A stretch of DNA of 64,000 nucleotides from Amycolatopsis sp. A133 (GCF_031082405.1 NZ_JAVHJU010000076.1:124001-188000), one strand, 5' to 3'; positions 24,200 to 34,288 are shown, numbered from the stretch's first letter. Numbers and translations: made by a program. The notes: generated from the letters alone by a model not told the origin.

Positions 24200-24613
24200 A
24201 TGACGTCGTCGAGATCCTGGCTGCCCCAGGCGGCCGTGCTGTGGCTACCGCCGGTGCTGCTGGTCGGCGGGCTGGTGGTCATGGGCGTCGGCGTGCACAC
24301 GCTCGCTGACGAGAGCCGGTCGGCGGGGCTCTTCCCGGGCCGGGTCGTCGCGACCGATGACCGGACCGCGAACGTCGAGTACACCGGACCCGACGGGCGC
24401 GCCACGACGGCCACCGTCGGGCTCCAGAAGCCGGCGCTCCGCCTCGGTGCCGCGGTCCGGATCCGGGCGTGGCCCGACGCACGGCGGGCGGAGCTCGACC
24501 ACGGCGTCTCGCACGGCGCGACGATCGTGGTCGGCAGTGTGCTCGCGCTGCTCGGCGCGGCCGCCACCGTCCTCGCCTTCGTGCGGCACCACCGGGAACG
24601 GAGCCGGTCCTGA
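24200..24613 (+). CDS. Two-pass membrane protein (DUF3592-like)
   Basis: A 137-residue protein with membrane segments at about 12-34 and 108-128 and a beta-rich exposed loop between (G-R-V-V-A-T-D-D-R-T-A-N-V-E-Y, then R-A-T-T-A-T-V-G-L). This is the layout of DUF3592-type proteins. ATG 24200 has GGAGG unusually close, three bases upstream of the A; the in-frame upstream region does not look coding. Function unknown. Confidence 0.75.
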   Translation: MTSSRSWLPQAAVLWLPPVLLVGGLVVMGVGVHTLADESRSAGLFPGRVVATDDRTANVEYTGPDGRATTATVGLQKPALRLGAAVRIRAWPDARRAELDHGVSHGATIVVGSVLALLGAAATVLAFVRHHRERSRS

Positions 24614-24757
24614 AGATACGCACGGTTGCGCGCCGTAGAGGCCCTGAGGCGTTCCGACGCCGCACCCCGCCGGCAACAAGCCGGCTCCGCCACCGGCACC
24701 CGTGGCGGCGGCTTCTGCTGGTTCATCCTCGACCGCGCCAAGAGCCAGGCGGATCTT

Positions 24758-27451
24758 TCAGTGACGCGTTTCCGGGACGACTTCGGCCGTGAACGGGCTG
24801 CCCGCCGGATCCACCAGACCGGCGAGCTGGAGGATGCGCAGCGGGGCGGATCCGGCTCTTCCCCGGATGGTGAGTTCCAAGTCCCGGCTCCGGCTCACTG
24901 CCGCGGTGTCCAGCAGCAGGGCGATGCCGCAGCTGCTCAGGTAGCGCACTTCCGTCAGGTCGACGAGCACGCTGCGGGATTGCGTGGCTCTCACCTCGGC
25001 GAGGGTGGCCGGTCCGACCTGACCGACCGTGCTCAGATCCAGATCGCCGGTCAAGCGCACGGTCAGCTGCCCCGGCACCGTGGCATCGACGGACACGTTC
25101 GCCGGGGCCGGGACGTCGGGAGCGGCGGCCGGCCGCGCTTCTCGTTCGCGGGCCGGGTCCGGGGAGAGGGCGAAGCGGACCGCCGTGCCGTCGTCGTGGT
25201 GTTCGATGGCGAACTGGTCGGACAGCGCCTTGATGATGCCGATGCCGCGGCCGCGATGGCTGTTGTCGGCGGGTTCCGGGCGCCATCGGCCGTCGTCGTG
25301 CACGACGCCCACGAGCCGGCTGTCGGCGGTTCGGGTCACCGAGTACGTGACTTCGCCGGGGCCCGCCGGGAAAGCGTGTTCGACGGAGTTGGCCACGGCT
25401 TCCCCGAAGGCGAGGGTGAGGTCCTGGTGCACCTCCGCGGACAGCCCGGCCAGGGCCGACCAGCGGGAAAGGTCGTCGCGCAGGTGCCGCAGCACCGCGG
25501 GCTCGGCGACCGCCCGCCGCTGCAGCGGCGGCGGCATCAGCCGGACCGCGAGGACGGCGACGTCGTCGTCCTGCCCCCCGTCCAGCAGCTCGTCGGTGAT
25601 CGCGGCGACCAGCAGATCCGGCGCCGAGGCGTGCGCGCGCGCCGCCGCGTCGCACAGCCGCCGCAGTCCTTCGTCGATCGGCTCGTCACGGCGCTCGATC
25701 AGGCCGTCGGTGTAGAGCAGCACCGAAGCGCCCGGAACAAGTTTTGTGCTCTGCTCGGTGTAGCCCGGCCGGTCCGGACGGCCCAGGACGCTCCCGCCGC
25801 CCGGCAGCAGCCGGGCCGTGCCGTCGCCGACGAGCACCGGCGGCGGGTGCCCGGCCACGGCCCAGCGCAGTTCCCCGGTTTCCCAGTCGAGCGTGAGGCA
25901 CGCGCACGTCGTGCCGGCCGCACCGTCCGTGCGCGCGGCGAACGCGTCCAGGCGTTCCAAGGCGGCGGCCGGCCCGTGCCCGTCGAGCAGGCTGCCGGTC
26001 AGCGCACTGCGCAGCTGTCCCATCACCGCCGCCGCCTGCGGGCCCTTTCCGACGACGTCGCCGACCGAGAGAGCGACCACCGAGCCGCCCAGCGCGACCA
26101 GCTCGTACCAGTCCCCGCCCGTCTGGGCGTGCGCCGCCGCGGGCTGGTACCGGGCTGCGGCGGCCACCCGCGCCAAGGCGGGCAGCTCACGCGGCAACAG
26201 GCTCCGCTGGAGTGTTTCGGCGATTTCGTGCTCCCGCTGCAGCAGCAGATCCCGCTCGGCTTCCCGGCGGCGCCGCTCGGTGATGTCGCGCCCGATCGCC
26301 TGCACGCCGGACGGCGTGACCTGGATGCTCAGCTCGAGCACCACCTCGGCACCGCCGGCCCGGCGGACGTGGTGCACTTCGCTGGTCTCGCGGACCGCGC
26401 CGGGTTCCGCGACCAGCTGCCGCCACCGGCGGATCCCGTCGTCGTCGAGGAGCCCGGTGATCGGGGTACCGATCAGTTCGTCGCGGCGGTAACCGAGCAG
26501 CTCGCAGGCCGCGGCGTTGATCTCGGCGAAGCGCAAGGCGCGGTCCAGCACCCAGATGGCGTCGGTGGCGCGTTCCACGAGCAGCCGGTGGCGCTGTTCG
26601 CTGTCGCGCAGCGCGCGGCCGGCGTGGGTCCGCTGGATCGATTCCCAGCACCGGCTCACGATGAGCTCGACCAGGTCGACCTCGGCGTCCGTCCAGTGCC
26701 GGACCGTGGCCTGGTGCACGGCCATCGCCGCGACGAAGCGGCCGCCGCGCAGCAGCGGCACGCAGATGACGGCGCGGATGCCGGTGACCCGGTAGGCGTT
26801 CAGGTCGGCCGGGACGAGACGGGCGTCGGCGGAGCAGTCGTGGACGACCCACGACTTGCCGGCCCGCATCGCCCGGACGCAGCCCTGCCCGAACGCCGAC
26901 ATCGCGAACCGGCCGGGCAGCGGCGGCAGACCGGTGTGGTGGTCGCCGCTCATCAGGAAGTGGTCTTCGTCCCCTTCCGCTTCGGCGTACGCACAGCGGT
27001 CGGCGCCGAGGTGTTCACCCAGGCTGCGCGCCGCGTACTCCATCACCTGCTCGGCGTCGTCGAGTTCCTGCAGGCCCCGCTCGAACCCGGCGAGGAAGCG
27101 CTGCCGTTCCGCCTCCGCCCGCCGCTCGCCGGCGTCCAGCCACACGCCGCGGACCGTGCCATCGGGCGCCACCCGCGCCAGCTCCTGCAGCCACACCACC
27201 CGGCCGTCGGCGGCCAAGGCCCGGTAGGTGAGCTCGTACCGGCCCCGCGCGCAGCCTTCTTCCCGGGCGCGGGCGCAGTGCTCGCGATCCTCCGGGTGCA
27301 CCATCGACGACGCCAACGCCGGATCGCTCAGCCAGGAGGCGGGCGGATACCCCAGAAGCTCCCGCACGGCGCCGGACACGAAGGACAAGGCGCCGCTGGC
27401 GATGGCGCCTTCCCACACCACGACCGGCAGACCATCGAGGAGGTTGTCCAA
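24758..27451 (-). CDS. PAS-GAF-PAS-SpoIIE-HATPase-STAS fusion regulator
   Basis: An 897-residue protein that appears to hold a whole partner-switching module. Order: PAS (about 5-115), GAF (125-275), PAS (290-400), SpoIIE phosphatase (430-645; G-G-D-W-Y-E-L-V, V-G-D-V-V-G-K-G, D-D-D-V-A-V-L), RsbW-like HATPase (655-780; N-box L-A-F-G-E-A-V-A-N-S-V-E-H-A-F, G-box G-R-G-I-G-I-I-K-A-L) and STAS (800-893; V-R-Y-L-S-S-C-G-I-A). The kinase, phosphatase and substrate are usually separate proteins. All key residues look intact. No membrane segment is seen, so it is probably cytosolic. Confidence 0.95.
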   Translation of the reverse strand: MDNLLDGLPVVVWEGAIASGALSFVSGAVRELLGYPPASWLSDPALASSMVHPEDREHCARAREEGCARGRYELTYRALAADGRVVWLQELARVAPDGTVRGVWLDAGERRAEAERQRFLAGFERGLQELDDAEQVMEYAARSLGEHLGADRCAYAEAEGDEDHFLMSGDHHTGLPPLPGRFAMSAFGQGCVRAMRAGKSWVVHDCSADARLVPADLNAYRVTGIRAVICVPLLRGGRFVAAMAVHQATVRHWTDAEVDLVELIVSRCWESIQRTHAGRALRDSEQRHRLLVERATDAIWVLDRALRFAEINAAACELLGYRRDELIGTPITGLLDDDGIRRWRQLVAEPGAVRETSEVHHVRRAGGAEVVLELSIQVTPSGVQAIGRDITERRRREAERDLLLQREHEIAETLQRSLLPRELPALARVAAAARYQPAAAHAQTGGDWYELVALGGSVVALSVGDVVGKGPQAAAVMGQLRSALTGSLLDGHGPAAALERLDAFAARTDGAAGTTCACLTLDWETGELRWAVAGHPPPVLVGDGTARLLPGGGSVLGRPDRPGYTEQSTKLVPGASVLLYTDGLIERRDEPIDEGLRRLCDAAARAHASAPDLLVAAITDELLDGGQDDDVAVLAVRLMPPPLQRRAVAEPAVLRHLRDDLSRWSALAGLSAEVHQDLTLAFGEAVANSVEHAFPAGPGEVTYSVTRTADSRLVGVVHDDGRWRPEPADNSHRGRGIGIIKALSDQFAIEHHDDGTAVRFALSPDPAREREARPAAAPDVPAPANVSVDATVPGQLTVRLTGDLDLSTVGQVGPATLAEVRATQSRSVLVDLTEVRYLSSCGIALLLDTAAVSRSRDLELTIRGRAGSAPLRILQLAGLVDPAGSPFTAEVVPETRH

Positions 27452-27620
27452 GTGCTCGAGTCCCTGCTCCAGATTTCCCGCCGACGCCGGCTCGTACGCG
27501 GCCGGTGCCAGCCTAGACGAGACGGACGGTCACCGCCCAGCTCACCGGCCGGGGCACCGATGAGGTTTCCGCGCCGCGCCCGTCTGTACCGGTGAGATCG
27601 ACACAAGAAAGGCCGGCACG

Positions 27621-28184
27621 ATGCGGAAACTGATCTTCGGCATGAACGTGACCCTGGACGGCTACATCGCCGCGCCCGGGGCGGACATCGGCTGGAGCGA
27701 GCCGAGCGACGAGCTGTTCCGGTGGTGGCTCGACCAGGAACGGGCGAGCGATCTGACGCTGTACGGGCGCAAGCTGTGGGAGACGATGAGCTCCCACTGG
27801 CCGACCGGCGACGAGCAGCCCGGCGCCACCCCGGCGGAGGTCGAGTTCGCGCGGAACTGGCGGGACACGCCGAAGGTGGTGTTCGCCTCGACCGTCGACC
27901 GGGTCGGCTGGAACACCCGCCTGGTCACCGGCGACGCGATCGCCGAGATCACCCGGCTCAAGGCCGGGGACGGCGGCCCGATGCGCATCGGCGGCGCAAC
28001 GCTCGCCGGGGCCGCCGTGCGGGCCGGGCTGATCGACGAATACGCGATCGTCACCCATCCGGTCCTGGTGGGCGGCGGCACCCCGTTCTTCACCGCGGTG
28101 GACAGCCGGGTGCCCCTGAACCTGGTGGAGACGCGGGAGTTTCCCGGCGGCGTGGTGCTGACCCGGTACGAGACGAGGCGATGA
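27621..28184 (+). CDS. Dihydrofolate reductase-like (RibD C-terminal) protein
   Basis: A 187-residue NAD(P)H-binding protein of the RibD C-terminal/DHFR-like fold. Signatures: K-L-I-F-G-M-N-V-T-L-D-G-Y-I-A near the start, L-Y-G-R-K-L-W-E-T, the G-G-A-T-L-A-G-A-A nucleotide loop and H-P-V-L-V-G-G-G-T-P-F near the end. AAAGG is near the start codon. Real substrate unknown; members are often annotated only by fold. It converges with the ECF sigma gene. A second member of the family is at 42604-43185. Confidence 0.9.
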   Translation: MRKLIFGMNVTLDGYIAAPGADIGWSEPSDELFRWWLDQERASDLTLYGRKLWETMSSHWPTGDEQPGATPAEVEFARNWRDTPKVVFASTVDRVGWNTRLVTGDAIAEITRLKAGDGGPMRIGGATLAGAAVRAGLIDEYAIVTHPVLVGGGTPFFTAVDSRVPLNLVETREFPGGVVLTRYETRR

Positions 28185-28210
28185 GCCGGGCTTGACGCTC
28201 GGCCCGTGAA

Positions 28211-28235
28211 GCCCCGCCGGCCACGCCGGCGGGGC
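28211..28235. terminator. Hairpin terminator between convergent genes
   Basis: An 11-bp perfect stem (GCCCCGCCGGC / GCCGGCGGGGC) with the loop CAC, placed between the DHFR-like gene and the end of the ECF sigma gene. Confidence 0.75.
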
Positions 28236-28245
28236 AGGACGATCA

Positions 28246-29253
28246 TCACAGCGCCGGCGGCAGGCCCAGCCACGGTTTGCCGGCGGCGTCGAATCCGGTG
28301 AGCTCGGCGATCTTGCCGTCGACGACGTGCAGGACCGCGATGGCGAACAGCCGGTACCCCGGGTCGTCGGAGGTGCGCAGGTACAGCGCGGCGGCAGGCA
28401 TGCGGTTGACCGTCGTGGTGATACCGCGCCAGTCGTCGTGGCCGTGCCGGAAGAGCCCGCCGGAGACCCAGCCGTCCACCGCGTCCCTGGCCGTCGTGGT
28501 CAAGGTGCCCTGCTCGGGCAGCATCGCGAAGCGCAGGTCGTCGCGCAGCAGGGACGTCAGCCCGTCGAGGTCGTTGCGCTCGTGGGCGTCGATGTAGGAC
28601 TTCACCACGCCGCGCTCGTCGTCCGACAGCTCGTGGGAGGCGGGGCTCCGCCAGTCGAGGCGGCGGCCGGGCAGCTGCTCGCGCATCGTCACGCGCGCCC
28701 GCTGCAGTGCGCTGGTCACCGATGCGACGGTCAGCCCGAGGGCGTCGGCGGCCTTCGGCGCCGGCCAGCCGAGGACGTCGCGCAGGATGAGCACCGCCCG
28801 CTGCCGCGGCGGCAGGTGCTGGACGGCGACGATGAACGCCAGCTCGATCGTCTCCCGCGCCACCACCGATTCCTGCGGGTCCTCGGGGAGCATCCGGTCG
28901 GGGTACGGCTGCAGGTACAGCACCTCGGAGCCGGAGCCCGGCAGCTCGGCCGGTACGGGTGTGCGGTCGTTGCGCTTTTCGAGGAAGTCGAGGCAGGCGT
29001 TCGTCGCGATCCGGTACAGCCAGGTCCGCAGCGCGGCGTGCCCCCTGAACGACTCCCGCTTGTTCCACGCCCGCAGGAACGTCTCCTGCGTCAGGTCCTG
29101 GGCGTCCTCGTAGTGCGCGAGCATCCGGTAGCAGTGCACCTGCAGCTCACGCCGGTGGCGCTCGGTGACGAGCGCGAACCGCGCCGGGTCGTCCGAGCGG
29201 ACCGCCGCGATGAACGTGGCCTCGTCGGCGCCCAGCGGTCTGGTGTCGGTCAT
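28246..29253 (-). CDS. ECF sigma factor with SnoaL-like C-terminal domain
   Basis: A 335-residue sigma factor of the SigG/SigJ-like type. Region 2 (about 25-90) has H-C-Y-R-M-L-A-H-Y-E-D-A-Q-D-L-T-Q-E-T-F-L and L-R-T-W-L-Y-R-I-A-T-N-A-C. Region 4 (about 140-195) has L-P-P-R-Q-R-A-V-L-I-L-R-D-V-L-G-W and A-P-K-A-A-D-A-L-G. A SnoaL/NTF2-like domain follows (about 210-330), common in ECF families that lack a dedicated anti-sigma factor, where it can regulate activity. ATG 29253 follows GGAAGGATTG. No anti-sigma gene is adjacent. Its target promoters cannot be told from here. Confidence 0.93.
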   Translation of the reverse strand: MTDTRPLGADEATFIAAVRSDDPARFALVTERHRRELQVHCYRMLAHYEDAQDLTQETFLRAWNKRESFRGHAALRTWLYRIATNACLDFLEKRNDRTPVPAELPGSGSEVLYLQPYPDRMLPEDPQESVVARETIELAFIVAVQHLPPRQRAVLILRDVLGWPAPKAADALGLTVASVTSALQRARVTMREQLPGRRLDWRSPASHELSDDERGVVKSYIDAHERNDLDGLTSLLRDDLRFAMLPEQGTLTTTARDAVDGWVSGGLFRHGHDDWRGITTTVNRMPAAALYLRTSDDPGYRLFAIAVLHVVDGKIAELTGFDAAGKPWLGLPPAL

Positions 29254-29337
29254 GGTCGTCAATCCTTCCACCGGTGTGGGGGGTCACCAGAACTGACGAC
29301 GCGGCGGAGGATTCCTGATCGGTGCAGCCCGATCCGG

Positions 29338-30270
29338 CTAGTTCACCACGATGGAGTAGTCACGGCCGAGGTTCGACTGGGTGCCGTCGGCGGTACGGCT
29401 GTAAACCTGGATGGGGTAGAAACCCGACGCGGTGGGGGTGAAGGTGAAACTCGCCCGGCCGTCGGTGCCGGCCGGGACCACGGTCGGATTGTCCCAGTCC
29501 CAGTAGAAGTAGTAGACGTAGTCGACGACGCCCGGCGAGCGGGGGGTCAAGGTGAAGACGCCGGGGACGCCGGGGCCTCCGCTGCCCTCGAAGTCCGGGT
29601 AGTCGGTGCTCGCCACCAGAGGCGCGTCACTGGCCGTGTACGGGGTACGAGCGGTACCGGACGTCAACCCCGTTCCGGTCGTGCTCCACACTTCGAGCCG
29701 GTGGAAACCGAGGGCCGAGGTGATGTTCGCGGTCGTGGGGACGCCGGCCGAGGCCGCGAGGGTGGTCTCCGGCCCGTTGTCGATCCGGTAGGTGTAGGAG
29801 ACGACATCGGCCATACCGGGCGAGAACCGGAATTCGGCGGGCACTCCGGCACCGGTTTCCCTCGGCCCGCTGACCCGGGGTTCCGTCGACTGCACGTAGA
29901 AGTGGTGGACGTGCTGGGGCGACCGGTTGCCCGCGTTGTCGACGCTCGCCACGTAGAGATCGTTGGGGCCGGAGGTCTGCGGCGTGTGGGAAACCGTCGC
30001 CGTGCCGCCAGGGTGGTCGGCCGCCACGAAGGTGCCCGCCGGATCGGTGGTTCCGTAGAAGAAACCGACGACCGCTTCTTCGCCGTTCGCCTCGAAGGTG
30101 AACGAGCCCGGCATCCCGGCGCCGGGGTGCCAGGCACCGTCGTCGGGGTACTCGGCCGAAACCACGGTGGGCTCGGCGACCGGAGCAGCGGCACTCGCCT
30201 GGCCCGGTGCGGCGCCGGACGCCACCACCCCGACGGCCAGAAGCACGGTGACTCTACGGCGAACTCTCAT
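29338..30270 (-). CDS. Secreted protein with three Ig-like modules
   Basis: A 310-residue exported protein. ATG 30270 starts a signal peptide (R-V-R-R-R-V-T-V-L-L-A-V-G-V-V) ending near A-S-A. The remainder holds three related beta-rich modules of about 90 residues, each opening with an element like G-x-G-x-P-G/A-x-F-x-F/L (A-G-M-P-G-S-F-T-F, A-G-V-P-A-E-F-R-F, P-G-V-P-G-V-F-T-L) and containing an aromatic strand such as V-V-D-Y-V-Y-Y-F. They resemble bacterial Ig-like folds. No catalytic residues are recognised. Surface or adhesion role inferred only. Confidence 0.82.
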   Translation of the reverse strand: MRVRRRVTVLLAVGVVASGAAPGQASAAAPVAEPTVVSAEYPDDGAWHPGAGMPGSFTFEANGEEAVVGFFYGTTDPAGTFVAADHPGGTATVSHTPQTSGPNDLYVASVDNAGNRSPQHVHHFYVQSTEPRVSGPRETGAGVPAEFRFSPGMADVVSYTYRIDNGPETTLAASAGVPTTANITSALGFHRLEVWSTTGTGLTSGTARTPYTASDAPLVASTDYPDFEGSGGPGVPGVFTLTPRSPGVVDYVYYFYWDWDNPTVVPAGTDGRASFTFTPTASGFYPIQVYSRTADGTQSNLGRDYSIVVN

Positions 30271-30463
30271 CGGAAACCCCCCAGGCGAATCCTGCTGTCG
30301 GCTACAGCTAAGCACAATTCCGCCACCGGACGAACGCCAAGCCGTCACGCTCCCCCGAGGCGCCACACCTGCGCCGGCGATGCCGCCTGACCACCAGGGC
30401 GACGACCATGCCCAGCGATGCGAAGGTGGTCTTGCGTCCCGGCGGCGGGAGTGATGTGGTTGG

Positions 30464-31726
30464 GTGGACTCCGAGTGGTCGGAGGTGGCCGTGGACGAGG
30501 GAGTGCTGGGACCGGGTGACGTGCTGGCGGCGGCCGAGACCGCCCCGCCGGTGGAGTCGGTCGAGGTCGTCGCGCGTGATCTGGCGAAGCGGCTGGGTGC
30601 CTTCGACGTTTCCTTCCTGCTGGTCGACCTCGTCGAGGAACACCTGGTTCGGCTGACCTCGACCGCGCAGGACCCGGACGGAAGCGCTCCGGAGGCGGTC
30701 GATCTGCCGGGCAGCGTCTACGAGCGGGTGCTGCGCACCCAGCGGCCGTGGCGGGAGCAGGACGACAGCGGGGTGCGGGCGGTGCTGCCGGTGACCAACC
30801 GCGGCGACTGCGTCGGCGTCCTGGAGGTGACCGTGCCCTTCTGCGACGACGAGGTGCTGGCCCAGCTCGGCCAGGCCGCACACGCGCTGGCCTACGTCAT
30901 CGTCACCGACCGCCGCTTCACCGACCGCTACCACACCGGCCGGCGCACCACCCCGATGAGCCTGGCCGCGGAGATCCAGCACCAGCTCCTGCCCTCGGCC
31001 GCCTGCTGCGAGGCGGCCCAGTTCACCGTCGCCGGTGCCCTGGTGCCCGCCGACGACATCGGCGGTGACACCTACGACTACACCCTGGACCGCAACACCC
31101 TGCACCTGTCGATCACCGACGCCGCCGGCCACGACGTGGCCTCGGCGCTGACCGCGACCCTGCTGGTCGGCGCGCTGCGCGGCGCCCGCCGAGCCGCTCG
31201 TGACCTGGCCGAACAGGCAGGGCACGCCAACCAGGCCCTGCTCGACCACGGCGGGGAAGTATCCCTGGCGACCGGGCTGCTGCTGCGCGTGGACCTGCAC
31301 ACGGGAGCGGCCGAGCTGGTGAACGCCGGACACCCGCCACCCCTGCTGCTGCGCGACGGGGTGGTGGCGGAGCTCGAGCTGGAGGCCGATCTGCTCTTCG
31401 GCGTCCGGCCGTACCGGTACCGGGTGCAACGGCTGGACCTGCGCCCCGGCGACCGGCTGGTCCTGCTCACCGACGGCATGCTCGAACGCGACGCCGCCGG
31501 CGCCGACCTGCCCGCGCTGATCCACCAGACCGCCGGACTGCACACCAGAGAGCTGGTCCGGGCGGCGACCAGGGCGGTGACGCACGCCTGCAACGGTCAC
31601 CTGCAGGACGACGCTACGGTGCTGTGCCTGGACTGGCACGGGACCGCCCGCACCGAACGCCAGGCCGACTACGGCGCCGACACCGACACCGCCTCGCCGG
31701 CCGCCACCTCCGACGACCCGGTGTGA
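30464..31726 (+). CDS. GAF-SpoIIE serine phosphatase
   Basis: A 420-residue protein. A GAF-type sensor occupies about 20-165 (L-G-A-F-D-V-S-F-L-L-V-D, and G-V-R-A-V-L-P-V-T). The SpoIIE/PP2C catalytic domain (about 185-395) has D-I-G-G-D-T-Y-D-Y, I-T-D-A-A-G-H-D, N-A-G-H-P-P-P-L-L and D-D-A-T-V-L-C-L-D. It is encoded opposite and convergent to the GAF-SpoIIE-HATPase gene. GTG 30464 is used; a GTG eight codons later is also possible. Confidence 0.92.
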   Translation: MDSEWSEVAVDEGVLGPGDVLAAAETAPPVESVEVVARDLAKRLGAFDVSFLLVDLVEEHLVRLTSTAQDPDGSAPEAVDLPGSVYERVLRTQRPWREQDDSGVRAVLPVTNRGDCVGVLEVTVPFCDDEVLAQLGQAAHALAYVIVTDRRFTDRYHTGRRTTPMSLAAEIQHQLLPSAACCEAAQFTVAGALVPADDIGGDTYDYTLDRNTLHLSITDAAGHDVASALTATLLVGALRGARRAARDLAEQAGHANQALLDHGGEVSLATGLLLRVDLHTGAAELVNAGHPPPLLLRDGVVAELELEADLLFGVRPYRYRVQRLDLRPGDRLVLLTDGMLERDAAGADLPALIHQTAGLHTRELVRAATRAVTHACNGHLQDDATVLCLDWHGTARTERQADYGADTDTASPAATSDDPV

Positions 31727-31913
31727 CCGCCGGGCCCCGCACCGGCTCGCCGCGGGGCTGCGACCACGCCGCCATCCGCTCCACCTCCGATGGGGACCTG
31801 CGCGCCGTCGTGGTGCCGTTGCCGAACGCAGGCCTCACGGCGGGTTCTTCCACCCCACCGCCGACGAGGCCGGCGACCGGCGCCTGACCCGGTGAAGCCG
31901 CGGGGTCGCCCGG

Positions 31914-33905
31914 TCATTCCGCCGGGAATCCGGTGGTGCCGGGAAGGGTCCAGGTCAGGGTGACGGTGGTGCCGTTGTCCCGGTGGATGGTCGAGGCGTG
32001 GTCGGCCAAGGTTGCGATGAGCAGATGGCCGCGTCCCCGGACCGAGTCGGCGGCATCCGGGGGCTTCCAGGTGCCGTAGTCGGTGACGGTGACCGTCACC
32101 TCGCCCCGGCGGTGTTCGCCGTGCACCTCCAATGCGCCGGGCCGCGGGTGGTCGCGGTAGGCGTGTTCGACCGAATTGGACATGGCCTCGTAGCTGGCCA
32201 GGACCAGGTCTTCGTGGCGTTCGGCGCCCATCCCGAGGCCCGCGGCCCATTGGGTCAAGCCGGTGCGCAGCGCGGTGAGCTGGTCGACGGTGGCGTCGGC
32301 GCGCCGGTGGAATTCGGCCGCCGGGGGGTCGATGTGGCGGTGGACGTGGATGAGGGCGATGTCGTCGTCGTGGCGGCCGAGGGTGAGCTCGGAGATGAGC
32401 TTGTCCCATGCCGTCTCCAGGTCGGGCGCGTCGAGTACCCGGGGGATGCCTTCCAGCAGCCATTCGATGCCGAGGGTGAGGTCCCGGGTGCGGCTTTCGA
32501 CCAGGCCGTCGGTGTAGAGCACCAAGTCGACCCCGGGTGGGAACGGCGTCGTCCGTTCGGGGAACTCGGCGCCCACGCCCAGCGGCTGGGCCAGTGCTTC
32601 CCCGATCTGGCGGGTTTCTCCTTGCGGCTCGACGAGGATGGCGGGGAGGTGGCCGGCGTTGGCGTAGGTGAGGGCGCGCCGACCGGGATCGTGCACGGCG
32701 TAGAAGCACGTGACGAAGCCGGCTTCGACCAGACCGGCGGTCAGCTGGGAGACGTTGCGCAGAACGTCGGACGGCGACAGCTCGAGCAGCGCGTAGGACC
32801 GGATGGCGGTGCGGACCTGCCCCATGACGGTCGCGGCGGTGACACCGTGCCCGACGACATCACCGATGACGAACGCGGTGGCGCCGGAGGTGAGCGGGAT
32901 GACGTCGAACCAGTCGCCGCCGATCTTGCTCCCCATCGCCGCCGGCAAGTACCGCGTCACCACGTGCGCCCCGGCAACGTCGGGGACGTCCGGCAGCATG
33001 CTTCGTGACAGCTCGGTGACCAGGGTGCGTTCGCGCTCGTACAGCCGCGCATTGTCCAGGGCGATGGCCGCGTAGCCGGCGATGCCCTCCGCGAGGAACT
33101 CGTGCCGCGAGGTGAACCGATCCGGCTGCGGGTGGCCGAAGAAGAACCCGCCCAGCACCTCTTCGGTCGTCGGGCTGATCACCGGGACAGCGAGGTAGCT
33201 GCGCACCGGCAGGTGACCTTCCGGCATCCCGTGATAGGGCGGGTTGCGGCCGAACCGGGCGTCCTGGGTGATGTCGGCACTGCGGAAGGTGCCCACACCG
33301 TCGAACGTGGGAGCGAACACCGCGCTGTTGCGGGGCATCGGGAACCGGGAGAACGCCTCCCGCGGCACCCCGGAGATCGTGTACCGGGTGTAGGACTCGC
33401 CCAGTTCGTCGACCAGGTTGTAGAAGAACGCGCCGAACTCGGCCCCCGTCGCTCTTGTGGCCGCGTCGGTCGCGTTCTGAACCATCCGGTCGAGGTCGAG
33501 CTGAGCGGTCAGCTCCCGGCCCACCGAGTGCAGCAGGTCCAAAACAGCCGCTTCGGCCTGCAGTTCGCGGACCAGCCCGGCGACCGGACCGGCCACCATG
33601 CCGGCGCCCTCCACCAGGGCCCGATGGCGATCGCCGACCGGATCGGTGGCGAACATCAGCACACCGTGTCCGCGGCTGACGACGCCCACGGCCGCGGACA
33701 CCGTCAACCCGGGCAGCAGCTCGTCCAGCAGGGCACGACCGGGAACGATCACGGCCGGATCGTCGTCCGGGTCACCATCCATCAGCCGGTGCAGCTGAGC
33801 GTCGTCCAACTGGTGTGTCTTGACGTCGACCGGGTCGCCGTCGCCACTGACGAAAGCGCCGCGCAACGCGTCGATCAGGTCATCGAAGCCGCTATGGCGG
33901 GTCAC
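31914..33905 (-). CDS. GAF-SpoIIE-HATPase regulator
   Basis: A 663-residue protein: an uncharacterised N-terminal region (1-120), GAF (about 130-295, with F-R-S-A-D-I-T-Q-D and N-A-R-L-Y-E-R-E at its end), SpoIIE phosphatase (about 310-520; [24 protein letters not shown]) and RsbW-like HATPase (about 530-660; [22 protein letters not shown]). GTG 33905 overlaps the stop of the STAS gene by four bases, so phosphatase-kinase and antagonist are translated together, as in a classic partner switch. Confidence 0.93.
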   Translation of the reverse strand: MTRHSGFDDLIDALRGAFVSGDGDPVDVKTHQLDDAQLHRLMDGDPDDDPAVIVPGRALLDELLPGLTVSAAVGVVSRGHGVLMFATDPVGDRHRALVEGAGMVAGPVAGLVRELQAEAAVLDLLHSVGRELTAQLDLDRMVQNATDAATRATGAEFGAFFYNLVDELGESYTRYTISGVPREAFSRFPMPRNSAVFAPTFDGVGTFRSADITQDARFGRNPPYHGMPEGHLPVRSYLAVPVISPTTEEVLGGFFFGHPQPDRFTSRHEFLAEGIAGYAAIALDNARLYERERTLVTELSRSMLPDVPDVAGAHVVTRYLPAAMGSKIGGDWFDVIPLTSGATAFVIGDVVGHGVTAATVMGQVRTAIRSYALLELSPSDVLRNVSQLTAGLVEAGFVTCFYAVHDPGRRALTYANAGHLPAILVEPQGETRQIGEALAQPLGVGAEFPERTTPFPPGVDLVLYTDGLVESRTRDLTLGIEWLLEGIPRVLDAPDLETAWDKLISELTLGRHDDDIALIHVHRHIDPPAAEFHRRADATVDQLTALRTGLTQWAAGLGMGAERHEDLVLASYEAMSNSVEHAYRDHPRPGALEVHGEHRRGEVTVTVTDYGTWKPPDAADSVRGRGHLLIATLADHASTIHRDNGTTVTLTWTLPGTTGFPAE

Positions 33906-34288
33906 ACGCGATCCAGCGCAGCCGCGAGCGTGGGAACGATCACCAGTTCGTCGGTCAGCCGCGTGAGCTCGAGCGGGCGCAAGGTGACCCGCCCGGTGGC
34001 CACGACCCGCACTGCCATCGACGCGGTGAGGCGATGGGCCCGCACCAGTTCCGCCATCCCGGCCGATGCCAGGAAGTCGACCTCGGTCAAGTCGATGACC
34101 AGCACCGAAGGGGCCAGCCGCTGCGCGCGGTCGACGAGCTGGCGGATCTTCGGCGCCAGAACGAGGTCGAGAGCTCCGGTAACCCGCAGGACGAGCGCGT
34201 CGCCCAGCGTTTCGAGTTTCACTCCGTCCGCCGCGCCGCCGGCATCCCCCAGCGGCTCCTCGGTCTCCCTGCCATCCGTCTCGAACAT
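33902..34288 (-). CDS. STAS-domain anti-sigma factor antagonist
   Basis: A 128-residue protein made of a single STAS domain (about 25-125). The phosphorylation loop D-F-L-A-S-A-G-M-A keeps the usual Ser, in contrast to the STAS domain at 13025-13915. An acidic N-tail (D-G-R-E-T-E-E) precedes. The stop overlaps the next gene, so the kinase/phosphatase at 31914-33905 is its likely partner. Confidence 0.92.
   Translation of the reverse strand: MFETDGRETEEPLGDAGGAADGVKLETLGDALVLRVTGALDLVLAPKIRQLVDRAQRLAPSVLVIDLTEVDFLASAGMAELVRAHRLTASMAVRVVATGRVTLRPLELTRLTDELVIVPTLAAALDRV

Noticed and set aside
24626-27595. A roughly 990-codon plus-strand frame over the PAS-GAF-SpoIIE fusion gene
   Set aside because: Antisense shadow; residues are low-complexity and the minus-strand frame has all expected motifs.
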